Positions 43,141 to 55,100 of a stretch of 64,000 bases of DNA are shown piece by piece. The stretch is from Platycnemis pennipes. Lineage: Eukaryota; Arthropoda; Insecta; Odonata; Platycnemididae. The notes beneath the pieces were generated by a model. It was given only the letters and a program-made list of their open reading frames with translations, searched no databases and had not been told where the DNA came from. Within the stretch, counting starts at the first letter, position 1; the number at the start of each line of letters is the position of its first letter. The stretch spans positions 140,324,615 through 140,388,614 of the forward strand of contig OW121848.1 of assembly GCA_933228895.1 (NCBI GenBank). Direction: 5' to 3'. The translations under genes and the position numbers were made by a program.

Positions 43141-46100
43141 CTGGTGAAAGAAGAAATTTGTGTGTCTTACGGGCTTTTTAAATATGCAGTGAGGTATCAC
43201 TCGAACGATACCCCAAATTTGTGTGGGTAAACATTAGAGATTTCTATTTAAGCTCCCAAAAATGATGTAAACACTAACATGTCCCCGCCAAGAATCGAAT
43301 GTATAGGTTAATATTTCATAACTTTTGACTTTCGCAAATATTTATCAATTTGTATATGTTCAAGTTGAAGGTATTTTTTCAGACAAAATTAGACTGCTAA
43401 AATGCTTATTATTGCTGTTACATCAATTGTTAAAACTGAAACTGTCTGGGGATTTTCATATTTCTATGATGAATTGAACTAAAAGGCACTATGTGTCATA
43501 TGTATTTACTTACTCAGAGCATATTACAAAATTTCCGCTTTTAATTAGGAAAAAAATTTCTGGTCATCTCATAGGTATCGGAAAACATAAGCCCTAAAGG
43601 TTACATACTACATGAATTCTCATGTATTTTAAATGTTGCATTGAAAGCAAAAAATCTCTAAAAAATAAAACCTTGCCTGTTGAAACTTGAAAAATGAGAT
43701 TGAAAGTGATGTAAATATACAATCGTCTCCCCGAATCGAGCCCGGATCTTCTCGGAAATAGGAATACTTTTTTTCCTCGTCCCTCGTGTGTAGTAGGAAT
43801 GCTTCCTCGTGAGTGGCAGGTTGGCGCAGAAATTGTGTGCACTCGAGTTTGGATACGAATACCAAAATGGCCTATAGAAAAACTAACATCATAATTGTTA
43901 CTTCTATAATTTTTTGCGTTATTTAATTTTTGTGCCGCGCTAAAATGGATCAGTGTCGATTTTAGATAGAATAGGTCAACCACAAAGCTGACAAGCTCAT
44001 TTTAAGCAGCGCATCATAATTTTTTAAGTTTTTAAACACATTATCCTTGTCACGTCGATATTGTGCATGAATTTATATTTTTTATTCTGTTAGATTTTTG
44101 AAATTTTGATCATATTTAGGAGGAAACTCTTCGGTTTTGAAGTATTATCCACAATCCGTCGTGACCCGAAGGTCACTTGCTTAAATCCCGACTGTTTTTT
44201 TTCTCCACAATTTTGGAGTAAAACATTTTTCCGTGACTCGCGCTATTTATCAACAAAATACGAATGAATTAATTATACGATCGTGTTGTAACACTTACTG
44301 TGCATGATCTCCAGAGATTCTTCTCCTCCACCGTATTCTTTGGGCATAATTTTTTTTGGGACGTGTTCGAATAAGGGATCTAGGTTACTCGTTGAATGGA
44401 TGTGGAGCTGAAAGAGAAATTCAGAGATTTTCATTTCAATTGACCTCGTGACCTTTTTGCTATATTCATGACTATAATTTTCTCACCCTGTTTTTTGACT
44501 TTCGGGTTTAAGCTTACATAGTCACCGTTGAAAACAGAAAGGGTTATTTAAGAAAGGCGATACGGTGTGTCCCCAAATGAAAAGGTAATGCCACAACTGA
44601 TTTGTTTTTGGTCGTAATTGATCGAAATATCATGAAAATTAACACAAAGGGGTAACAAGTATTTTTACGGCGAAAATTTATGTGCGACGAATTTTTAAAA
44701 ATAAATGAGAAATCTGCATAACGTCGAGGCCATATCAGGGTATGTACATTTCGGCTCATATTAAAAAGTCACGCACTTTGTTGTAATACGATACCCAATA
44801 TTTGAGTCCAAGATTGAAAACCAGGGTTCAATATTTAATTTCGTTTGAGCTAAAATAAGTTGTGCTTCCCCTTCCAGTCATTTGCATATAGTTATTTTGA
44901 AAAACATCGATCTATATAATTAGTAAATCTACAGTTTTCACACTGACTCTATAATGTTTTTCTTACCTTATCCATTCTGCGAACAAGAGGCCTAATAAAT
45001 GCCACCAAGCGGTCGACAACGGTGGAAGAACTTAGTAGATGGACTTCTCGAATCTTCACATATAAACCCTCCTGAGAGGATAAGAAGAATTTTATTGAAA
45101 TAGCATAAAAATAAATTAGAAAACATGAAGCCGTTAGTGCATGAGAATCAATTATTCAAAGTACATCAAACTGTCAACCAAGGAAAGAACAAATAGGTAC
45201 TAGAGATTCCGTTGAGAGAAATCCAGATCCCTGTGCTTCTACTACAAAGCGTCGGAAGAGGAAAACTGTCGGTTGGCCTGACATTATTTCCACTGAACAT
45301 TTATGTATTGAGTTACTATTTTGTGACAGAATAGGTGTGAAAAATGTTATTGCTATGCAACTGCAGTGGCACATCGGCAAGTTTCCAGCCGCCAGTTAGA
45401 CGCTTTTAGTTGCTGGCGCCATCCAGTCATGAATGTTTTCTCTACAATAGGTTCAATAAATAAAGGCTTGATGTAGATGCTTATGGATGGTGATTGTCAA
45501 AAACAACTTCCTTATACAGTTAGCCAAGGTGATCCATCTTCACAACCAAATATTAAAATTAAATTAACTAAATTGATTTTATAAATGTTATACTTTAACC
45601 ACTATTTTAAGAGGCAGAACAATATTGAATATTTAAGTCTTTTGACATGTCTACAGTAACACTGTTTCTTTTGCCACTTACGTGAACGTATGCAAAAACC
45701 TTGTTGACCAATGAAAAGGGCATCCTGGCGAGGAAGGCGAGCGAGAATCCGGAGAGGTCGAACACGTAAACCAATCCATCTTTCGGTTTTCCAGCTGTAA
45801 AGGAAATCAAGTTGGAATAATTACTAAGAAATTACATGCACTGATAATGAGTCCGCAAATACCCATGCTTGCTGGCTTGGAGAACGAAACTAGTTGAAAC
45901 GGCGCATACATGCGCCGTTTTTACGGTGTATGTATTACCTATAAGTAGGGACCGGAAAAAATAGCATATATATTTTGCAAAATTAGCAAATATTTTTTTA
46001 CGAAATTAGCGTTTATTTTCCTGAAATTTGCATCTATTTATTATCATCGAATAACCTAGAATTAAATATCAATTCTTAAGCTTTTTTGCACATTTTTACA

Positions 46101-49100
46101 AATTTATCATTACTTCAGTCAATAAGTTTGTTAAAATCCATGCAATCCCTTTTATGAAAAATGAATCTGACACTAACAATTTTTTCTAACATGAGAACAT
46201 GGGTTGAAAACTGTCGCGAAGTTTTTAGCTAATTTACTTTAGAAAAAAATAATTGTTTAAAAAAATTATCGCGTAGTTTACGGCTGATTTATTTTACAAT
46301 ACAATACGACTTCATGCCAATACCTACTCTGATCATATCAAAGATTGTTTCCAGGTTCAAGTACCTACATAAAAAGCAAGCCAGTCATGGGGAAGGGGAA
46401 CTGTTTTAACCAACCCACATCCCATAACTAACCTCGAACTCGAAATATTGGAAGCTGTGAAATCCATAATTCCCAAACGTTTACATTTTGTGATGCCTTG
46501 TCTCTTATGACGAAGCCATTCACGGCGAAATTTGACGATCTAGAACTTAAAAACCACTTTCAAAGTTGGCATTCCCTCATACCAAGATTGCTTGACTTTT
46601 TCTTTTTTCGACAGATGTCTGTACTGTCATTTATAACTGTTTTATAGTGCGAAAAAAAAGCTCTCACTGTCCACCTTATTAGTAGGTTAATGTCTAACAT
46701 GTTTCTGAATCACATCGCGATTTTTCAAAACTGTATCTATCGTAGAGAACGGTAATCCGATGTTGCCCTACATCAGTGCGAGTTGCATCATGGGAGTCCA
46801 CAAATTTTATTTACGCGTAAATGGTATATATTCTAGTTGCTGTGAAGGCTTCCTCGGTGATTAGAAAAAGACTCGAGGGTTTCCGATTTTTTTGCCGCTT
46901 TGGTTCATCCTACTGGGCGAGTTTCACCGGTATTCCAGACGGCATCATCAAGTTCGAAGTATAGGAAATATATAGCACGAAGATATAGGAAATATATATT
47001 GAAAGAAGACAAAGGAAATTTAATGGGACGCGATCTTCGGACCTGAAGATGGCTGAAACTTTCGTCTGGAAAGCCGACGAAACTTTCGTCCAAAGGAATT
47101 AATGAACGCAGACCCTCGAGAGGCCCGAAAGCCCTCGAGTCGTCTGAAAATTTTGTAGTTCGCATCTTTTTCCCAGTAAAATAAAATGTATGTTCCGGTA
47201 TAATTAAGGATAACATAAATAACATGATAATATTGAGCCGTGTCGCTGGCCGACCAGCGCAAGCAGTTGCCAACCACAAACACATCTCAACAAAATAATT
47301 TTATTTATTCAATGCGATTTTCACGCGATAAAACAAGTTTCATTAAGTTTTGTTTTGTAGTAAACTGTAATAAAATTGTAGAACCAATTCAGCGCGATGG
47401 TCTGACGAATGATTCCCTGTTATCGTCCACCAGTTCAGTGAATGCATTTTTAACATTTCATAATGTATGGTTAAAGATGCATTTTCATTCTTCTCTAAAA
47501 GAACTTCGGTACAGTTTAAATATACTCCCCCAGGTGTTCCTAAACTATAAATTGCGTCCTACACGCATTCATTCATAGTACGAAGCTTTTCCTGGCAAAA
47601 GGATCGCAGGTGTAAAAGTTTCATCTTTCCGTCACTAGTGGCGCTGTGTACTGCCACGCTACGCCGCCAAGTTCAAATTCTTCCGTAAAACGGAGCACAT
47701 TACTGCTCTCTCTCGTGGTTTCGAAGTGTATATGCACGAAACGGGGAAAAGTCTGTTTTATATACACTAGTATGTATGGCTAATTGTCATATAAGGGAAC
47801 TTTGTTTTTGAAATTTTGTATAGTTTGAACTATCGCATTCTAACTCGCATCTAACGCAAACAGTGGGAAAACGGAAAATGTCATGGTGTAAATACGGGGT
47901 TGAGCATGCACTGGAGATATAGGAAATGGAATGGGACCCGATAAAAACGTTGTAAATCGCGGGAAAACGTAAATTCCCGTTACGCGAATACGAAGTTTAA
48001 TTGTGTATCGTATTTGTCGATAATTGGGATAACCCAGTTGCACATAAGTTTTAAAGTCTGAATCCTCGAACTGTCTCACATTTACACTGCTTCACAAGAC
48101 TGATTCACCATGTGAATGCAAATGCGCGCCGTTACACTTTTGTTTACTGACAAAGGTGAAATAAAGGCGCAACAATGTTCCTCTGCTCATTGAGTGGTAT
48201 AATCATTTCACATACTTGCGTGTATTTTATTACGTTTGAGTTGAAAGTATGCTAATATGATATGTTCATATGATAATAATGATTGTTTTAATGGATAAAA
48301 AGGATATTCATAAAGAAAAACACGTAAAGATATTTTTATTGCCATTTCCTACTAGGTCTTTGTATTCATAACCTCATTTCGCATACTTTTGCATGTTTAC
48401 TAAATTGGCAGATATTTCGCATAAAATTCGCGTTTATCGGAACATGAGATTTTTTCCGGTCCCTACCTATAAGTTTTATAAGTTCCCACCGTCAACTTTT
48501 ACAAATAGTATCTATCATGACGATCGAGTGTTCACCAACCTGGGTTGGCCAACTAGGCCATGGTTGCATTTAGAGCTATTGTTGAGGACTCCAAACTTTC
48601 TTACGTGAGCTAAATTTACCCACATCATTGGTGTTGGAAAACTAAGTAGGTATGCTGGCGATCTATTCAAGTAATTCATGCCTAACTTTTTTAAGCTTTA
48701 ACTTTTTAAATTTAAACTTCTGTATGTTTTCTGATTCTCCTAGCTGTATAAGGGATCGTGGGAGATCTCTCGTGCCCAGGAGTCTGTTGGGCGAATCCCA
48801 CCCTCTTCAGGTATGTACGTTGGTGCTGTTTTATCTGTTATGCGGTCTAGCCATCATTTTTCACTTATATGTGCACCAGGTGTGGAATCACGGATGTATC
48901 TTTCGCGTTATCGCAATCTTTATCGTTAATGCTTACCCCCAGAGTAGCGCAGGGTTAACAATAACCGTCTATAAAATTCGCTCCAGTGATTGTGATAAGC
49001 GATTTGAAGTGCCGCGGCATGCCGTGCGAAAAATGAAGAACGGAGATCACGTTCTCTCTGACATAAGTTAAAAATAACGATAACGCTAGCGCACGCCTTA

Positions 49101-52100
49101 TGAAAATCCATGATCGAGGCCCAGGGGTCATTTTACTCAATAGGGTGCCGATGCAAAGGAAAATCCAGGAGAAAAGCATGTAACCCTAGGTCATCCATGG
49201 CCGTCAGCATAGTGTGATGAAATAGAATAGATACGATTAAAGCATGCGATATGGCCTAGTTATAATCGACAACAGAACGACGAGCGTTCCTTAATTCGTG
49301 GGATGTCGCCGTTCGCCAATATCACTCTGAATTATTTGCGCATATAAACGAAATTTTCAGGCAAATGTTACCTGGTTCCTAACTCAGTTCGAACTCGAAA
49401 TTCTCGAACCTCGTCTATACCGGCATTGTGACGTCCAAACATCGATACGGTGGTTTCACTGCAAATGGTTTTCATGCAACTATGGCGTCAGAATATTGAA
49501 ATTGTCAGGGTTCGAATAAGATGGAATCCTTCTGGATTAGGCTCTCGGTGGTCTATTATGGAGGTTATCGGTTGATATGTATTGGTTAATATGGAGGCCG
49601 TTGCTGTCGTATTTCGCCCCACGTGACCATTAGTTCGAGACGCAGATCGTCATCTGCGGTAGGTATCCGACAGCAATGGTCGCCGTATGACACAGGTAGG
49701 TTTCCGGGAGTCTTCCGCGTTGTCATTTTTGATGGCGACATTTCATCCACTATGCTGCAGGCGTCCTCAGGCCAGGCTGAAGTGAAGATCGCTTCGAAAA
49801 CGGCTCTTATTTATACACGGCTTCCGAGGAGGCCCTGCGGCTGCTGCTCCCTGATTGGCTGTTGGTATTGCTGCTGCTCCCTGATTGGCATTTGGAACGC
49901 GGAAGACTCCTGGAAACCTGCCTGTGTCATCAGAACGCCGCGAAAACCTTCGCCAGAAATTGGTCGCAGTCTCACTCGTTAAGTATCTATCGATAAGTTT
50001 TATTGAAATCCTGGGCGTTCACAATCCTGCATGGGTTCACGTCAACGTCGCCTAAACAATGCTCTGCACCGGGAGGAATTATGTTTTTTTTCCCGACCAG
50101 CTCTTTCGAGTCACTAAGTAAGAAGCGGGGTATGAGGCGTGGGAGGAATTAACGACGAGGAGGTGAGGCTGGCGCTGGCGATGTCCTTATTGGCATCGGC
50201 ATGCCAATAACGATATCGCCGCCCTCCCGTTATTACCGCTCATCCTGGTCAGCTCGTCCATTTCCATGTGCGCCGCTCGGAGAAGACCCTGGAGTGAGAA
50301 GTTTGACGGGTCCTGATCCTTGAGGCGAAACACGTACACTGTGTTCCCATCGGGAGTCAGCTGCGGTAAGGGCGCCCATATCCTGGAATGGAAGCAGAAT
50401 AAGTCGAAAAGGGTCGGGCGAAAAAATATTATTTATTTGTCATCACCATTGTTTTGTGGCTCGTCGCATTACCTTTATTGGATATCATAAATTGCGATTC
50501 AATACTATATTTCCTGGTCGTCGAGTAGTATACTGGAAGGAAAGGTTAGCACTGAAGTCCGAAGGAGAATCGCTTTGGCGTAGGGAGGCGTTTACTCGTA
50601 GAAGAGAACTGATGACAAGGTCGTCAAGCAGGGACGCGAGGGAAAGACTGGTTGAAAGTCGTGATAAGTAGCGTGGCAATCTATGACGCGGAAAAATGGA
50701 CTTCAAGGAAAGAGGAAGGTACTTACGGCTTTTGAACTCCTCCGCTCCAATTTTATTGTAGGGGTTTTGAAATGGGGGTATGGAGGATGGAGAGGGTATG
50801 GTGGGTGGGAAGGAAGACGAAAGGGAAGATGTTACAGATGACGAGGGAGAAAAAGTAGCTACTCTTAACGACATTAGGAGAAGGCAAAAAAATCAGGCGA
50901 GAATGCGTTGAAGTGTGTAATCGAGGGAAGGGTATTGGCAGAGTGGGACAGAGGAAGTAGGAGAACGGATAGTTTGGATATGATAATGGGAGCAAAGGGG
51001 AACGTAAACTGCAGGAGGATATCATATGAAAGTTAGGGGTCCGGAGGCATCCAACAATTCTCGAAAGCCGATTCTAAGGAGCACCGTCCCGCGCCTTAAT
51101 TCATCTATCTACATAATGCCCTGCAAGCCACCATGATTGTGTGCAGCAGGGAGTGAACTCACTCCAAACATGCATTACATATCATGCATAAAAAAGGGAT
51201 TAGTAATAATATACCAGTCTAAACTTTAGTGTAAAAAAAAAGATGAAAATAGCAAAGCAACATCATGCTGTTAGCTGGGTTAGCTTAAAGTCCTTATACC
51301 AACATGCAACTACTATGTTATCCATTGATACACTCGTAATGGATATATTTACCGCTTTTCACATCTCTAATTGTATGAGGAAAAAAGGACATTTTGATTC
51401 TGTCAATTCGGCAATCAATTTCTCTAATTTTGTGATTATGGTCCAGTCTTCCATAGTAAGTTGGAGTTGGCAAAATATTTTCAACGTCCTCAGTGAAAAT
51501 ATTCTCCTGGAATTTATTTAAGATATGAAGTCTAGAATCTAACTGCCATGTATCACACCGTTTTTCAATTGCTTGTAGGTTTTTTAAAATAAACATGGAT
51601 AATTTCCCTACTTTAGTTGTTTATTTCTGATATTCCTGTCTTCGGACATTTTCACTGCTTTACCTCACCTTCCCTCATGAATTAGTACCTCACCCTAATT
51701 CATGGAAAATGAAGACTTCAATTATCTCCTCATACACGGTCACTTACGTATGTAGTGTAATATTCGCTTCAGAGACATCGTAATTTTTGCATCGTAGGTT
51801 TGGGGCAGTGGAGATTACTTCGTGGACTAGATAGCTGCCGCATCAAAGATTGCCAGGAGCAAGCTAGTTTGATTGAAAGCCACATGTGGCATCATATTTA
51901 TTATTTGCTATCAGGAGCGCCGATTAACTCTGTCACGGGCATTTAAGCGTAGTTACAAACGAAATTCTGGGTAGCGTCGGAAGGGGAAATAGAGACAGGA
52001 AGATTTAGGGCGTGGAGAATGGGTGGAGAGAAACCCGGCGTAGACACGGTCATGTTTTAAGAATAGTTGTCCTCCTAGCATTTACAACAAGTCCACAGTC

Positions 52101-55100
52101 CAAGTAATAACAAATAAACAAACGTGGAATCCGTCATATATCTTGGAATAAGACTGACACGTGATCTTTCCAGAGGTAAACACATACGTGAAATAACGGG
52201 TCAAGTTAATCGTAAACTGGGATTAGCCAAAAGAGAACTGGGTAAATGTGAGGATCATATACGAGAAATTAGCTACTTTTCCCTTGTTAGACCGCATTTG
52301 GAATACGCTTCCAGTATATGGGATCCATATGAAATAGGCCTAAATAATGAACTCGAACGTGTGCAATGAAGATCGACAAGATTTGTAAAGGGACGGTGCG
52401 ATAACTATATTAGCGTAACCAGTCTATTAAATGAAAATATGAATCACTTTCAGATCGTATAGATTGATATTTAGACTTAATCTGAAATAAATTCCTTTTC
52501 ACTGAGGACGTTGAAAATATTTTGCAAACCCCAACTTACTCTGGTAGAATGGACCATAATTACAAAATTAGAGAAATTGATTGCCAAACTGACAGATTCA
52601 AAATGTACTTTTTTCCTCGTACCCTTAGGGATACGAAAAGCGGTAAATATATCCAATACGAGGGTATCAATGGATAATATAGTAGTTGCATGTCGGTATA
52701 AGGACGTTAAGCTAACCAAACTAACAGCATGATATTGCATGCTTGCTTTGCTATTTTTATCCTTTTTTAAAAATTGAAGTTTAGACTAGTATATTATTAC
52801 TAATCCTTTTTTATGCAAGATTTTTAATGTATGTTTGGTGTGAGTTCACCCCCTGCCACACACCTTTATGGTGGCTTGCAGGGTATTATGTAGATGTAGA
52901 TGCAACATGCTCTTAACAAAATGTTACTATAGGTCCTCTGTTTACGTCTCTTGCGACAGGCGGAGTATTGAACTTCAAGTGTTCTCCAGTAGGGACCGGT
53001 TTTCCTATGAAAATCTAGTACTCCCGGGCCGTTTTAGCGTGCCGGATGAACTTAACATATCGTATGGTCGATGAACCGTACTAACTTCGTGTCATACCTG
53101 TGAGATATGGATGATTTTTTTTGGCGGTATCTATTGTATCCATCACTATAAATAGATAACAAAGCAGCTTAAATGAGGATAATCGAATTCGGAGTTATTT
53201 TTTCAGTGTATTATTTCATTTCTCCATATCTATGACTTTGACGTATTTACAATGCTTTGGGTGGAGCATTTCCGCGGAATGATATCGGCAAAATGATTCA
53301 CGGAAAGAGAGATGATATCGCCTTATATATAACGATTTTGTATTTCCCATCATCGAGACTCATTTTTTTAGGCCTCCGTATCATTTTTGCATTGATATCT
53401 TTCGGGTTGCTAGGTGTTTTAGAACAGACGCCTCTGCTTCAGAATCCTTTAGAATGAAGTTAATCATCAGATGAAATAATTTGTATGTGTGCGCAGTCAA
53501 TATTCACCCGACTTACTCCGTGAATCGGTATATGTATATCTAAAATGCATATTTGATCTTGGAGCTCGGGAACCAAAGAAGCTGTTGTAAGGCTGAAGTG
53601 CTGCTCAAGTTCTTCAACCCATTCGTCGGTGTTCTTTTTTACTTACATAATGAGATATGATATGACTCTACTATATGCATAAAAATTTGATTTATAGCAT
53701 TTTATATGCAATAGTTTGCTCCGATAGAAATTAAGAGTAGGCAAACGTTCCTCTGGAACATTCAGTTACCCTGATGCTATTGTCAAATTGATGGCATTAA
53801 TTGTGTACTCACATTGTGTTGCATGCTGTTTGTACGTCTGGTGCGAGTGGATCTCTGTTGGAGAATACCTCCGTTATGGCTGTTCTAAGGCAGAAGTAGG
53901 CTTCCAGACGGGATTTCGCCCTTTCAACACTCCCGCTACAGCGACAGAGCATTTGCCGAAGGAGGGCGCCATCTAAAATTAAGAAACTAAGTAAATCGTT
54001 GCCCATCCAGAGACGCTGCAAAAAAAAGCTAGCTATTGCGCGAAAATTAGTGAGTTAATTCTTTCCCAAACCGTACTATTGTGATCACGAAATCGTGTTA
54101 TTTTAACCGTTGTTTTTCCTTCCAGAATGCTTAAAAAAATCGAATATTCATTTTCGCATTCACAGATAGGAATCGCTTGAATATCTTGTTAAAAATCCAT
54201 GAGGTAAAACTTCGAAAGTACATTTTCCTTTATTAAAAAAGCAAAGGAAAATGATCACGTAACGAGAGAAAAATCAAAGTGGAAGTCAAAGTAAGGGTGG
54301 GAGAATCATTAGAAATTTGTTATGATTTATGGCAGTAGTTCTCAACCTGTGGTGCACTCACCGGCACCAATTAGGGACATTTTTAGCTACCGGTACGCAA
54401 TAACCTTTCCAAATATTTACCGGTAAGGGAGTTCGCTTCGGTTTCCGTCGTTTACTGATACGTCATGCGAAATATGACCGCAGTGACCCTCTTTTCCGTC
54501 ATCTCAATTAGCCTTAACGGCAACCGGAGACCGGTAAAGAATTTCGCACTTTAATGCTGTACAACTATAATGTTTAATGTAGAAAATAAGTAATAAATTA
54601 GGATACATGAATAAGCAATTATTTTAACAAATATCATGAGGTAGAACTCCGAAAAGACATTTTACTTATTAAAAAAGGAAAATAATCACATAAAGAATGA
54701 AAAAGCAAAGGGATAGTCAAATTAAGGGTAGGAGTATCATGTAGATTTGTTATGTTTCAGGGCAGTGGTTTTCAACCGGTTTCGCACGTGCCGGTACCGA
54801 TACGTGACATTTTTAGCTACCGGTACTCATTAATCTTTCCAAATATTTACCGGTAAAGGAGTTCGCTTCGCTTTCTGTCGTTTACTGATACGTCACGCGA
54901 AGTATGACATCAGTGATCCGCTTCTCCGTCATCTCAATTGGCCTTTTCGGCACGTCAATGCTTTACAACTATGATATTTAATAGAGAAAATAAATAATTA
55001 ATTAGGATGGTATGGATGCACAAATATTTTAATTCTTTGAAATGGCATATCGCATTGATGCATTTAAAGTGAAATAAAGTTTTTCACATGAAAATGGGCT

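Larger units (their letters stand above)
45946..48465. mobile_element. hAT element with perfect TIR and 8-bp TSD, in a CRAL-TRIO intron
   Basis: Perfect 17-bp inverted ends TAGGGACCGGAAAAAAT, and CCTATAAG on each side (45938-45945 and 48466-48473). The 2520-bp element lies between coding exons 3 and 4. Its interior is mostly taken up by a truncated Tigger (about 46370-48010). The flanking hAT parts have GCAAATATTT/AATTCGCGTTTAT words and no transposase. Confidence 0.9.

Noticed and set aside
43594..43983. 129-codon - strand frame in the last CRAL-TRIO intron
   Set aside because: No family resemblance; the verified exons splice past it.
48652..49071. 139-codon + strand frame
   Set aside because: Hydrophobic and low-complexity start, no recognised domain, no splice support, and overlapped by a - strand frame of similar quality.
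50485..50874. 129-codon Ser/Pro-rich - strand frame
   Set aside because: Driven by a purine-rich tract on the other strand; composition explains it, no motif.
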